Assembly (NCBI GenBank): GCA_023653785.1
Contig: JAMKCH010005340.1
Coordinates: 124,001 to 188,000 of the forward strand
Direction of reading: 5' to 3'
Origin: Ophioderma brevispina
Lineage: Eukaryota > Echinodermata > Ophiuroidea > Amphilepidida > Ophiodermatidae
Length of the DNA stretch: 64,000 bases
The translations under genes and the position numbers were made by a program. The notes below the pieces were generated by a model. It searched no databases, was not told the origin of the DNA, and saw nothing but the letters and a program-made list of their open reading frames with translations. Within the stretch, counting starts at the first letter, position 1; each line of letters begins with the position of its first letter. Below are positions 34,440 to 45,439 of the stretch, piece by piece.

Positions 34440-35000
34440 CGGACCTAACGCCTCCCCATCCCCAACCAATGATTAAAGTCCCTGTAATTTGCTCCTTGTA
34501 TTGCCATGCTACCAATTCGGGCCCCTCGCACGGACTTCAGCCGGTCACAATGAATTACTTTGGGGTTTGCTTCTGGTTTACTCTGTATCCTAATGTTACT
34601 CCACAGAGTGGTAAAAATCAAGTAAGGCCCATTCCATGCAGTGACAGTTTCTTGATACCCAGCCTGTCTCTGTTTAATGTACAACCACACAAACTGTTCA
34701 GTTTGGAAATTTTGGTCCAGGGTATATGGTACGGTCATGTTCCCGTTTCAAGCGCCGCATATTAGCCTTGAAGCATATCTTGTCTCTTTCATGAATGCTA
34801 CAAACCGCGCTTCCTTACTTCTTCTGCGAAGTCAGTGTAATATTCTATTTCGCCTGGCACACCCCAACCACTACTTCCCCCTGGCAAAGTCACCTCCCGA
34901 CCCACATTCATCATTTTGGTTTCTCTTGTGGCGGCTTGCGCACTAGAGCGATATGCTGGATTCAGTAGCCAACATAGGTAGGTACTACCCTTTTCCCTAA
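34440..35000 (-). pseudogene. Integrase C-terminal remnant (second gypsy element)
   Basis: Visible on the minus strand: 'AYRSSAQAATRET' and 'EYYTDFAEEVRKR' (34800-34990), which are core-end and post-core features, then QFVWLYIKQRQAGY, WNGPYLIF and PKVIHCDRLKSVRG (34500-34690), the GPY/F-type C-terminal segment of gypsy integrases. One frame change separates the parts. Catalytic residues upstream are missing. Confidence 0.85.
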
Positions 35001-35039
35001 AATGTAAAAGATGAAAACGAGCGAATCTTAATTCACTTG

Positions 35040-35330
35040 AAAAGAGTGTCAACCACTCAAAAATAGTTGCATGGCAAATTGTTGGTTTAATCTACTCCAA
35101 AAGAGAGACATCACTGAACATTCACTCCAAAAAGAGTAGGTGACACCACTCTAAAATGCTGGTTGTCCTCCATTTAACTCTTTAAAGAGTGGACCTTCAC
35201 TCGTTGAACGTGAAACTTCACTCATTCATGTCCTTTGTGAGGTGAATATTTAGTAGAACTAGTAAAATAGTGACATCTTACACTCAAATATGTCTGAACT
35301 TTTCAGCACTCAACAATTGCCACAATTCTT
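35040..35330. repeat. ACTC/GAGTG-rich inserted block inside pol
   Basis: Many 'ccactc', 'gagtg' and 'actccaaaaagagt' motifs occur in both orientations, similar in style to the foldback at 5557-5813. It interrupts continuous pol homology between RNase H and integrase, so it is a later insertion or deletion-fill. Confidence 0.55.
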
Positions 35331-35369
35331 CCTCGTAACACAATAATTGCAACTCCTCTACCCGATATG

Positions 35370-36430
35370 GATTTACTCACAAGACGTTCTCCTCCTGTCA
35401 CCTGCGACAATACACACCTCAATCGCAAACTTGCACGCATCCTGTTCAAATATGACAATGTTACTGACCTTCAGCAGGGGCATAGGCAAAATTCGGGGCT
35501 CTGATGGAATGCTTGTTTCAACTTCTGAAAGCATCATCACAGGCATCGGTCCATACAAATTGGCATTCTTCTCCGTTAGCTTGCTTGGTTTGAACTTGGG
35601 CCCTGCACATCTGATCCTTTCCAACACTGCAGCCAAACGTTCTACTGACTCAGAAATTGTTTCCCAAACACTATCACATCATCTAAATAGACTAGGGGTG
35701 TCTCCCATCTCAACCTCACCAAACACCCATTAACCTCTCAAATGCTGAAGGTGCATTAAACAACACAACAGGGAGCATGTTCCAGGCGTAAAAGCCGCTA
35801 ATTGTTGTGAAAGCAGACTTGTTACGAGCATCCTCATCCATTTCTCCCTGCCAGTACCCCGATGCAAGGTCCAAAGTCGAGAAATACCTGGCGCCACCTA
35901 AAGCATCCAGAGAGTCACCAATACGTGGTAGCGGGTACGTATCTTTGATTGTAATTTCATTCAGTTTCCTGTAATCTAGGCATAGCCTCTTAAACTCACC
36001 CGTTTTGCTCACAAGAACCAATGGACTTGCCCATGGTCTGTCTAAGGGTTCAATTAAAGCCTTGTCTAGCAACTTAGTTATTTGTCTATGGACTTCTGCT
36101 CTCTGCTCAGGTGATGAACGTCTCAATGGTTGTCTAATTGGCCGGGCATCCCCTGTCTCTATACTATTCTCGACCAACTTCGTTCTTCCTATATAAAACT
36201 CACCAGTTAAAAACACATCTTGATATTTAGTAACCTTGTCCTTCTTCTAACCCCAAACCTGCGAAACAATTCTCTACCAACTCACGAAGGTGTTCTGGAA
36301 CTTCCCCCGGGAACCTTTCTTGCACCGTTACTACCCTAGCATCCTGTACGTCATCTTTCTCAATTGGAACCAATTTATCTAGCACTGGTCCCGCTTTACA
36401 ATGTTCTTGCCCAAGATTCACAAGTCTCAC
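35370..36430 (-). pseudogene. Reverse transcriptase of the second gypsy element
   Basis: The 166-codon frame 35716-36216 shows the standard gypsy RT series: ENSIETGDARPIRQP at the start, SPLVLVSKTGEFKRLCLDYRK (fingers), FSTLDLASGYWQ (first catalytic Asp in LDLA) and FERLMGVW. The catalytic box YLDDVIVFG is present at about 35665-35690 but in another frame. After it come VLERIRCAGPKFKPSK and, following a deletion, the RNase H start (DACKFAI). Upstream (36227-36430), VPEHLRELVENC is the usual PR-RT linker. The protein copied element RNA to DNA; as read it is broken by at least two frameshifts and a deletion. Confidence 0.93.
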
Positions 36431-37876
36431 TGGAACAGTGTCATGTCAAGACTGGTTTTCACTACAGACCTCGCAACACATAAGCCAATTTCAGTCAGTG
36501 AACCTATATCATTTGGATCCATCAAACCCAAACCACTAGGCAACACACTATCTGTAACATGAGCGGACTGATCTCTCTCTTCCTTATCCATTTCAGAATG
36601 GGCAAGCGGCACTAGCTTCTTAATATCTACTCCCGGTTCGCGGACTTCTCTCCTTGTTTCTGTTAAGTAGTAATTCTCAAAACATTCTTTTGGACCAAAT
36701 TCTTGAGCCATGAATTCTACCATTTTACTGTAAGGCATCTCGTCTGGGTTAATGCCTCCTCTTGCCAACTGGAAGGCTACTAGCTCTCTATCTGATCAAA
36801 CCTTAAGACTGCGGCAAGCCTCGAACTGCAGGTGGAAGTCTTTCCAGAAACACCTGGCCATAAACTTTGGGGGTTCTTTCTTTTTTCTTACTCTCCGTCC
36901 CGGCCCCTGTACCTCATCACTTTGGGTCTCATAGAATCATAACCACTGACAGAGTGCTGGGTAACCCATGGCTGAACACATTAATAGTACCACCGACTTT
37001 GTATTCTATTTTCTCCCTTCTATTTCCCCCATTGTCGGCTATCCTTAACCACCTGATACTGCCGCCCCTTGCTCTTCTTCCTGACCGATTCTAGATCTAC
37101 ACGCCAAAGTTCATCTTCACTTCCCGCAACCTTTTCAACTTTTCCCTCTCCCCTTTTCACCAATTGTTCCAATCACATCCGTTCGGCTATCATACGTCGT
37201 TTCTCCCTCTCTCACCCCCTTTCTTCTTTCTCCTTTATCATTTGATACCTTGCTAACTCATTTTCTCTTTGCTTCAACAGTTGCGTCACACCCCCATTGC
37301 TCCACCCTTTGCGATGGATGCCCCGGCTCATCTCCCTTTAACCCTTGAGGTGTCACCTGCTGAGGTCCTCCGACAGCTAACGACACCCTTTGGCTATGTT
37401 TGTTTCTTTTCATTTCAAACATTTCCCATTCCCTCCTATTTTTCTCTCTCCTTTCCCCTTCAGACATTGACCCATCGCCCCCACTTTCTCCTAACAATGA
37501 AATCCTTCTTCTATTTCGTGTACATGGGCAGTCTTCTCAAAACTCCTGAACCTAATAGCCCATCAGCCGTAGTGTGCGCCCTCTCAAGTTCCGAGTCCGA
37601 TTCTGAGTAATCTGTAGTAAACCCATCCTCACTTGCACTACTTTCCGTGCTAGAATCATGTTTGAATGCATCCTCCTTCCCTCTACCCGAACACAATGCC
37701 CCTATATCACCACCTATTTGATGTTTCTTCACTAATCGTCGATTATTATTTTTAGGTTGTTCACCAGCCCCACGTTGCCAGGTCTCACAAGACCGGTTTC
37801 TCCTCTCACTTTCTCCCCCACCCCAGGACCCCTCTCTATCCCCACTCTCTATTATACTACACTCACCCAAAGCCAT
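36430..37876 (-). pseudogene. gag remnant of the second gypsy element
   Basis: The frame starts at ATG 37876 (MALGECSIIESGD) with an acidic, Ser-rich N-terminal part (DSSTESSASEDGF). The capsid-like region follows in several frames: FWKDFHLQFEACRSLK (~36820-36860), SKMVEFMAQEFGPKECFENY (36660-36730) and SEMDKEERDQ (36570-36600), matching the usual gypsy gag order. It then runs into the PR-RT linker, with the protease apparently deleted. No zinc knuckle was seen. Confidence 0.8.
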
Positions 37877-38156
37877 ATTATGTGTTCAAATGTATCTTTG
37901 CTATCTTAAAAAATAACACAATGGAAGAATTTATCTTCAATTCCGTTACACCAGTTTCAATACATGTTTTTTTTTATACTGCAGTGGCAACTCGAAGCTC
38001 AACTCGTAACTAATAGGCAAAGTTCGTAACCCGAAACTTGAAGATAAGCAACACATTCGAGGGTCGAGACTGCAGGTGAATATACTAAATTAAAGAAGAA
38101 ACGGCAATTAAATGAACATAAATATGAAACAAGTCATAAACTAGAATAGAACACTT

Positions 38157-38164
38157 TATATAAA
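38157..38164 (+). promoter_or_regulatory. TATA box candidate for the FReD gene
   Basis: TATATAAA followed about 25-30 bp later by a GC-rich segment (gagcgttgcggcg) that could hold the start site. It lies 354 bp before the ATG. 'ttttctcttacag' at 38210-38222 and 'aaatttgcag' at about 38477-38486 look like splice acceptors, so a 5'UTR intron is possible. Confidence 0.45.
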
Positions 38165-38517
38165 TCCCACCCAGAGCGTTGCGGCGCGTGAGAAATATTA
38201 ATGTACCATTTTCTCTTACAGGATACAATGGCTCAAAATGTAACGCATGGCAATAAGTTCATGTACACAATCAGAAACTTATGAAATGCTAATAAAATGA
38301 ATTGATAATAAAATATATTTTACTAAACGAGGTACGAGGTAAAGTACACATAAGAAAAACAAGTGGGTCACAAGGATGTAGGAGAAAAACAAACATGAAT
38401 TGAGTCAAGGGACATTTGAAGGTGTTTCATTTTATCAGATAAACTCCTGGCATACAGACTGGTGTTAACTCAACTAAATTTGCAGTACGGGTAGAAATCT
38501 GCAAACTCTTTAACAAT

Positions 38518-39396
38518 ATGGTTCTGATCAAACATGTCTTCTACTTCTTCATCACCATGGCAACTGTAGGTGCCATCAATGGCCAACTATCAGCAATAGC
38601 AATTTCGCTTCCAGAGATAATCAGTTTACTTGAAAATGTCACCAATACCTCACCATCGACGTCTTTGTTGCTGTTGCAGCTAGTAAATGCGACCAACCGA
38701 ATGGCGTATATGCTTGACAATATCCTGGAAGTACAACAGCAACAGCTACAGGTGCTTCACCACACATTTCTTCCTAGTCGGGATTGTTCTGACATTGTTG
38801 CACGTGGTTCTTATCCCTCTGGACTTTACGCAATCACGCCCATTAATGGCATAGGTTCTTTTACTGTATATTGTGACATGACAACCGATGGAGGCGGGTG
38901 GACGGTATTCCAACGTCGTCTTGATGGTTCTGTCAACTTTTACCGTGAATGGGCAGACTACGAAAGTGGCTTTGGTGACCTGGATGGAGAGCATTGGGCG
39001 GGACTGAGACTCCTTAATCTGCTAACCACCACCGGAACCTGGGAATTACTAGTTGAATTGCAAGACTTCGATGACAATACGGCCCATGCTCACTATACTT
39101 CATTCAATATTGATGATGCAACATCTAATAATCGCCTATCTATTGGCACATACGACGGCACTGCAGGAGATTCCTTGCGCCACAATGACAACATGGCCTT
39201 CAGTACCAAGGACAATGAGAATGATGCAGACACCAATCGTGATTGTGCTAACCTTCAGCAAGGTGGCTGGTGGTATGGATCCTGTTCTTACGCCAATCTC
39301 AATGGACCATATCTAGGCTCTGGTCAAGTTTCTTACGCTGGCCTCAATTGGTATCACTGGAAATCCAATTATGAAATACTAAAACAAGCGAAATGA
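38518..39396 (+). CDS. Secreted fibrinogen-related domain (FReD, ficolin-like) protein
   Basis: Single open frame of 292 codons. Residues 1-22 form a signal peptide (hydrophobic FYFFITMATVGAI, cleavage likely near NGQ). Residues 25-85 are a Leu/Gln-rich helical region with three N-glycosylation sequons (N40, N43, N57). Residues ~88-290 are a fibrinogen C-terminal domain: RDCSDI, GSYPSGLYAI, FTVYCDMTTDGGGWTVFQRR, FYREWADYESGFG, EHWAGL, calcium-site-like DNEND (232-236), GGWWYGSC, SYANLNG and GLNWYHWK. The four cysteines (C90, C119, C243, C256) fit the two standard disulfides. FReD lectins bind acetylated sugars or microbial surfaces in innate immunity, or act in adhesion; which applies here cannot be told. 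The C-terminus stops at LKQAK, but the usual EMKIR tail follows immediately in the +1 frame (to 39416). No intron is visible. Confidence 0.95.
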   Translation: MVLIKHVFYFFITMATVGAINGQLSAIAISLPEIISLLENVTNTSPSTSLLLLQLVNATNRMAYMLDNILEVQQQQLQVLHHTFLPSRDCSDIVARGSYPSGLYAITPINGIGSFTVYCDMTTDGGGWTVFQRRLDGSVNFYREWADYESGFGDLDGEHWAGLRLLNLLTTTGTWELLVELQDFDDNTAHAHYTSFNIDDATSNNRLSIGTYDGTAGDSLRHNDNMAFSTKDNENDADTNRDCANLQQGGWWYGSCSYANLNGPYLGSGQVSYAGLNWYHWKSNYEILKQAK

Positions 39397-39472
39397 AGAT
39401 ACGTCGAATTCAATAATTGCATCACCAGATTTGCAGAACTCGTATTGAACTCTCACGGGCAATCTTCCTTAA

Positions 39473-39478
39473 AATAAA
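39473..39478 (+). terminator. Poly(A) signal AATAAA
   Basis: Canonical AATAAA 77 bp after the annotated FReD stop codon, with a second one (gaataaatg) near 39576. Confidence 0.6.
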
Positions 39479-39686
39479 GCTATACGACTACCAGAGCTTC
39501 TACATAGGCCTCTGGTAATGGTATTTTCAGACCCCCGTTACCTGAGATGAACATTACATATACATTTTTGTCTCGAATAAATGAGACTGTCCCATCTGAT
39601 CATTCTTGACGGGCAACATGCTACAGACATCGTACCAGAGCTTGCACACATGAAAATATAATTATAAGATTTCCCAGTTAATTTTG

Positions 39687-40760
39687 CACTTGTGTAATTG
39701 ATTTTAGCGCAAAAGGTAGATCGAATTAGTCCTGAAAATCGGTGTCGAAGAAACGCAAAACCAATTTCATTATTCCGTCATTCTGATATTCATTGTTGCG
39801 TCTTTGTATTTAAAAATTGTGTTATTCATTTGTGTTCAATTGCGGGACAAATTCGGGTCGAATTAGTCGGGCATTAAGCGCGTATTTAAAAAGCACATTC
39901 GGCATTTTTCACTGATATTCATTATAGTTTCGTTAATTTTAGTCTTGTAGTTAACGCCTGACGAAGACAGGATTCTTAAAGTATATTTCAAAAGATGTTT
40001 TACGAATATGAGTTAGACGGGTCCATGATTTATGAAAATAAGCACCACAATCTCAATATAATTGCAATAAAAGGTTTTTAAACTGAATTTGGTAGTATTT
40101 GACATTTGAACTAACATACTAAAAACTAAGAAAATCTACCAACCGGAAAGCAGTGGAATAAGGGGAAGGTTTACACAGGGGTCAACATACAAAAAGTGTC
40201 ATAATTTGTAAAAAAAAGCATGTTCATCATGTTTCCACGTTTTCTAAAAAGTATAGTTTCCCCTATCTGTGGGTTGTTCTTCAATTGTTATAAGGCAAAA
40301 TATCTTCAAGGTCACAATGGGGGTAAATTTTAAATCCATTGGATTATTTTAAAGATCGGATCACGTTATTCACCTATAGTTGTACATCATAACATGCACG
40401 TTAGATACAATGTATATGACATTTTGTAATTTAATTAGAACAAAATATGGTTGGGCTGTATTGAGCCTATTGGAGGTTACAACCTAAAAGTCTGAAGTAT
40501 TGAACTTTCAAACACAGATTCAGTATACATTTTCTTTTTGATCATGTTGACTGTATAATGCACTGACGGCCTGACCAATTGGAGACCAGTCTTAACAAGA
40601 ACCTAAATTTCACCGTCTAAGTGAAACAAATTTCAAATACAATGACACAAAAATGAATATCAGTGATGGAGTAATAAAACAGGTTTTGCGTTTCTGAGGG
40701 GTCTATGATTTTACAAGATTATTCCACTCGTCTTTTGTACTAAAATCAATTACGCAAGTG
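39687..40760. mobile_element. 1.07-kb element with ~130-bp TIRs, just 3' of the FReD gene
   Basis: The left end CACTTGTGTAATTGATTTTAG pairs with the right end (inverse CACTTGCGTAATTGATTTTAG). Pairing continues through 'agaaacgcaaaacc', 'tgatattcatt' and 'gtcttTgtatttaaa'. The interior includes a fragment related to the foldback arms ('tttacacaggggtcaa', 40171). No transposase frame is present. Confidence 0.83.
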
Positions 40761-41095
40761 GTTGGAGGCTGACGGGGGGTGGACGGGAGGGGGGTGGACG
40801 TTACTTTGTTATCTGGCATGTCAATACCTCATACGCTGGGACCCACTGGTCAAAAAGTCGCTTAGAAAAGGTTGGACCTGGCCCTGAAAGATATACGAAT
40901 TTTAACCTCAGATACGGTTAGTATATATCTTTGGATAGCCCAAAAGTGCTGTTGGAAAATTATCTTTTCTTGTCCGGTGATGTGGTGGTGCTATAACGTG
41001 AAGGCTATAAAAAATGCTAAATGAAAAAGTAGCCAAGAAAACTTAGGGGTAGGGGTATCATATAACAGATAATCGGAGTTATATGTCATAAGCGA
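40761..41095. other. Stretch without recognised gene
   Basis: Short G-rich segment at 40772-40800; nothing else supported. Confidence 0.4.
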
Positions 41096-41529
41096 TTAAA
41101 TGCACTATCAGTGATTTGCTAAATCAGAAAATCGAAAAAATCATCAAAAATAAGATTTTTGCATGTTTGTAACAAGTATAGCGATCCTAACATACCCTAC
41201 AAGTATAGTTCTAAGTCTGAAAGCAACATCACAAGGACGATATCGGATATTTTAGTCATTACTTACTACTACACATAACTGAATGGAGATTCATCGTTGA
41301 ACATCGTTGAAAAGTCTGGAAATTTTGCTGCTGGAAATTTTTGAAATATTTCCGTAAATTAACATTTTTATGATTTTTGTTTTTTATTTTTGTTTTCTAA
41401 AATATTTTTTCCGTAAATTTACGGATAATCTGTTTTTCTTAATTTACGGAAATTTTTAACAGTGTTCACTTCTAAGCTATTCCTGCAAATATTTTGACAT
41501 TTTGAGTGAATCACTGATAGTGGCTTTAA
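41096..41529 (+). mobile_element. TTAA-target MITE, copy 2
   Basis: TTAA at 41096-41099 and 41526-41529, with inverted ends ATGCACTATCAGTGATT and AGCCACTATCAGTGATT. It matches 4728-5090 in the opposite orientation ('cctaacataccc', 'aaagcaac', 'gtcattac'). It contains a palindromic core 'tccgtaaatttacgga' near 41410. Confidence 0.85.
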
Positions 41530-42260
41530 GACATTTGTCATATAAACAAAATGATGATTAGAGTCTATCTTGGCGGAAAAAAATGCAAAATAAATTTATA
41601 AAAAAAATTAGCCAGAAGAAATTAGGACAAATATCGAAATGATATCTACAATATATGGTGCTTATTCTTCACAAAATTTTGAATTGTTCGAGATTTAACT
41701 GCTTTACGTCTGGCGAATGGATTTTATTTTAATAATGTGTCTTGTAATGTGATGTTTATTTATCCATAAGCAATAGTCCCCATAATATACTTATTGAATA
41801 GACTATTTTACATGATACACACGGTGGGGGTCTAATTGAAATTCTAATTAATATTACAACGCATTTTTTATTTTCATATTGTTTCCTTTTACTTGCTGTA
41901 ACAAAAGGTTGTGATACGTTTTGTCTATGCCGGATTACTTTAGATTGCAATGATTTGTAATAATTTTGAGATGTAGTGGCAGCGGGATGGGGGGTATGGA
42001 AAACGGTTCAATGAATTTGTAGAAAAAATAGCAACATACGTGAAATAGCTAGCGTTTAGGTGCAAATTGATTAAAATTATAAATAGCATGTAATGCGCCA
42101 CACATATTGATTCCTTTGGTGAACTAACGCAGCACCAATTTGGCGGGGCGTCTCACCATTGACAAATAACGATTGTTAAAATTTTTTTGGGACAGCCTGT
42201 AAGTATACATTTAAAGAAACTGTTACAAACATATCTCATGCACAAAGTTTTTCATGATGT
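41530..42260. other. AT-rich stretch without recognised gene
   Basis: Chance frames up to 64 codons only. Confidence 0.4.
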
Positions 42261-42596
42261 TTAAAGCACTATCAGTGAATTTGTCTAACTCAGAAAATCA
42301 CAAAATTCATAAAAGAAAAGATTTTTGCATTTTGTAAAACGTATAGTATCCTAACATCCCTTTAAAATGATAAGTCTAAAAGCAACTTAGTAAGGCAAAA
42401 TCGGATATTTTTACTCATTAACTATCGTACGGACAACTTAATATACAACTCGTAATTGAAATGGGATTCATATCTTTGACACTCGTGTTTTCGTCTTCCG
42501 TTTCTTTCAATTTCTCAGTTGGAAAATGGTATCTTAAGAGAGTCCTACAGACATATCTTTCACTTTTAAGCTGTTCCTACAAATTTTAAATATTTT
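42261..42596 (+). mobile_element. TTAA-target MITE, copy 3, right end lost
   Basis: Starts TTAA then AGCACTATCAGTGAATTTG, then follows copy 2 ('atcctaacatcccttta', 'aaagcaac', 'aatcggatattttt', 'gctgttcctacaaat'). The right inverted end and its TTAA are missing. Confidence 0.75.
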
Positions 42597-43784
42597 TTTA
42601 TCTTAGGGTCTAAGTATTTTAATGTCCATTTTACATGTTCTGTAGTTTTGATAGTGGTGTTTTGTATTTTTGCTTCAATGTGCGCCTTGAGCACCCAGCA
42701 GGGTGTGATATGTGGGCGCTTAGCATGTCGCTTTATTATTATTATATTATGATTACCCATTAAAATGGCATTTTTTGTCTCTCTTGGGAAATTTGGACAT
42801 TAAAATTCTGAGACTGGCAATGAGAAAAATACAAGCCTTTCATCTGATATCAAAATTGATACTTCTTCCTTGTACGGTTTTTTTTTGTCAAGAAAATGAA
42901 GGTATGTTTGTTATGTTGTTATACACAAATTTCGTCTGAATTATATACAGTTTGATCAATAAATTAGCTTTGATTTTCAATAACTTCCGTCAAAATCAAT
43001 TTATTCGCGTCGTGTCCCCTGGCCCATCATCTGACTCTACAATGTAATCTCGTCTTTGCCAGCCCATAAATAATTTCACTATCTGGTCCTTAATTGCCTT
43101 CAATTCAACCGATTGTATATTTATTTTGGCCATTTGAGGCATGTATCATATTTGACTTTTTATCTTAAACGTAATTCAGAGCAGAGGCCCCTCACTATTT
43201 TTTTTCAACAAGTATTCATTTTTCATTGAATTATTTTTAAAAACCTTTGACTCCAATGTAATCCGAGCATGAGATCAATCCAGTGATTTCAAGTATTTAC
43301 CTGAGCCCAACATGATGACATAGTTCATTTGGCATTAGAGCATGTTTGAATATTGACCCTTTTTACGCTTGCCTTTAACCTTCAGGCTGTCTTTAAAATA
43401 AGACGACCTGAGTTTAGGGCCCCAAAAATAAGTGAGCGAGAGTGCAACTCCTTCACATCTCTTCTTAAGTATATTTGATCACCCCCTGCAAGCTGCACAC
43501 TCTTCAGGTTCATTGTAGGAGAGTGATTTGTAATCCTCTTTGGAATATCATTTTGATGTATACATTCAAAAGTTGAAAATGTTCTTAAAGAGTATCGATT
43601 TGGCAGAAATAAACATAACTGGAGACGTAATATATCATGTGGCGTGGACGTTGCTTTGTATTTTGCTGGTTCTCAAAGCGGATGACTCGTCAACTTTCAA
43701 ACTAGAATTTCACAGTTATCTCGGCTTTGCGTCTCGCTATAAATCAAAGAAAATCAGCTTGGCGCTCCTGACCGTTGACCCTTG
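42597..43784. other. Stretch without recognised gene
   Basis: A fragment 'ggcaatgagaaaaatacaagcctttcatc' (42809-42843) is related to the reversed sequence at 59485-59515, so it is a dispersed repeat. The 86-codon frame at 43540-43800 has no recognised domain. Confidence 0.4.
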
Positions 43785-44180
43785 GCATAATGACCTTTGA
43801 CCCTCAATCAACATAATGAGGGATGCCTTGGTGCACATATGACACAAGTTTTGTTCCACTTGAACTTCAACTTTTCAAATTGAGGTCAATTTCCATTTTT
43901 AGCCTAATTTTCAACTTGACCTCACATGACCTTTGCCTTGACAGTGATCTTTTGACCTCACCAACCCATGAGGAATCCCTGGTGCACCTATGATACAATT
44001 TGGTTCCATTGAATTTCATATTTTCAAATGAGGTCAATTTCAAAGAGAACTTAAACACAATTTAAACAAAAAAAAGTAAAATTTTTCATATTTTCAACTT
44101 GACCTCATATGACCCCTATGACCTTGGCTATGAAGTTAGACCTAATCACCATATGAGAAATCCCATGGTGCACCTATCGA
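43785..44180 (+). repeat. DR1-containing tandem repeat, cluster 1
   Basis: About three ~170-bp monomers containing 'tgacctttgaccc', 'atgag(g)gat', 'ggtgcacctatga', 'tttggttcca' and 'tttcaaatgaggtcaattt'. The same monomer recurs at 55480-55740 and 57790-58350. Several copies carry TGACCTTTGACC, a direct repeat of the nuclear-receptor half-site with one-base spacing. Confidence 0.8.
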
Positions 44181-44204
44181 CACACAGTTTGATATAAAAT
44201 TGGA

Positions 44205-44335
44205 TCGATTAAGTCCAAATTATTTGGTCTCGCAGAGTTGCAAAATATTGGGGCGACAACAGTCGAGCCCAATAGTTTTAAAACTCATTAGCGAGACCAA
44301 TTATATTGGGGGGGCTTAATCTGTCCAATTTTATC
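44205..44335. mobile_element. Short foldback element ('ggtctcgc' arms)
   Basis: Left 'aattggatcgattaagtcc', 'tttggtctcgc' and 'atattggg' are mirrored by 'gcccaat', 'gcgagaccaa' and 'cttaatctgtccaatttta'. A related decayed copy lies at 56665-56735. Confidence 0.65.
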
Positions 44336-44785
44336 AGTTACCATGTTGGTGTGTGGTGATGCCAGTATTTTCACAGGGGGGGGGCACGTCGTGGACCCTT
44401 AAAGACAGATATGGTTCCAATGACTGGTCACTTTCAATTGAAGGATCAATGTTTAAAAAAACAACCAATTTGGGGGGGGGGAAAATACAAGTCTGAGGTG
44501 TTTATTGACAGCACACACATCCCACCACAACGGATTGCTCATGGGTCCTCTCCAGCTATCGCGGGTGGCCCACAAAAATGGGGATAATAGATGATATGGC
44601 TGCCGAGTGTTTCTAGATGATACATTGATTATAACCGAACAAAAAATTTTTTATTAAATTTCTTTCAAACCCGATAATCCTCTGATGCTCATAGTTTCCT
44701 GTTTTGGTACCATACACCCATATCTACTAAGAACTTTAATTTTTTTTCTCTCTCATGAGTCACCTCTTTAAAGAGTGATCAATAT

Positions 44786-45292
44786 GTATGGAAGACGGGA
44801 GGATGGAGAAAGAGGAGTGAGAGGGTGAAAGAGGGAGCAAGAGGAATGAAAGAGTAAGCAAGAGGATGAAAGAGGAAGCGAGGGTGAAAGAGGGAGTGAT
44901 AGTGGTGAATAGAGGGAACAAGAAGGTGAATAGTTAGTGAGGGTTAAAGAAGGGAAGTGAAGAGGGAAAGAGGAGCAAATAGGATTAAAGAAAGGGAGTG
45001 AGGGTGAAAGAGGGAGTGAGAGTGTGAAATAATGAGCAGGTATGAAATAGGGAGCACTGGGTGAAAGAGGGAGTGCTAGGTTGAAAAAGTGAGTGAGTTT
45101 GGTTGGAAAATTTTTTCCCTCTTTTTCCTATTCTTCTTTTTCACTCTTTCTCTTTTTCACCTTTGGCCCCCTTCTTCCCTCTTTCTCCCTTTTTTCCTCG
45201 TGCTTTCTCTTTTCCCTCTTTCTCCCCTCTTCTCTCACTCTCTCTCTTTCCCTCTTTCGTCCTCTCGTGTTCCCTCTTTCTCCCAGGGTGAA
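44786..45292 (+). repeat. Polypurine block followed by polypyrimidine block
   Basis: 44786-45106 is a (g)gtgaaagagggagtgag-type repeat, almost all purine on the plus strand. 45110-45292 is almost all pyrimidine (ccctctttctccc units). The halves are roughly complementary around 45108, so a long hairpin or triplex is possible. The Ser/Phe/Leu-rich and Arg/Glu-rich frames over the pyrimidine block are compositional. Confidence 0.88.
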
Positions 45293-45439
45293 ATTGTTTA
45301 ATTTACTTGCACCATCCATATTGAAATCAGCCCCCATTCAGATTTCCGAGGCGCAAGTGAAAATTGGTGTCCACAACCTCGCTTTGTTCGCTGACAAAAA
45401 TGCCTGCATTTGCCCCAACTGACCTGTTACATCCCTGAT

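Larger units (their letters stand above)
34100..37955 (-). mobile_element. Second Ty3/gypsy retrotransposon, truncated
   Basis: On the minus strand: gag (37876 to ~36430), a PR-RT linker, reverse transcriptase (36220 to ~35370), the start of RNase H, then a ~0.28-kb foreign ACTC-rich block (35040-35330) replacing the rest of RNase H and the integrase start, then the integrase C-terminus (35000-34440). No paired LTRs were found, so the element is truncated at one or both ends. It lies tail-away from, and about 0.6 kb upstream of, the FReD gene. Confidence 0.85.

Noticed and set aside
37955..38500. 5' LTR of the second gypsy element next to the FReD gene
   Set aside because: No matching direct repeat was found downstream of the integrase, apart from a 40-bp motif.
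45089..45422. Ser/Phe/Leu-rich frame resembling a membrane protein
   Set aside because: Generated by the polypyrimidine block; the opposite strand gives an equally artificial Arg/Glu frame.
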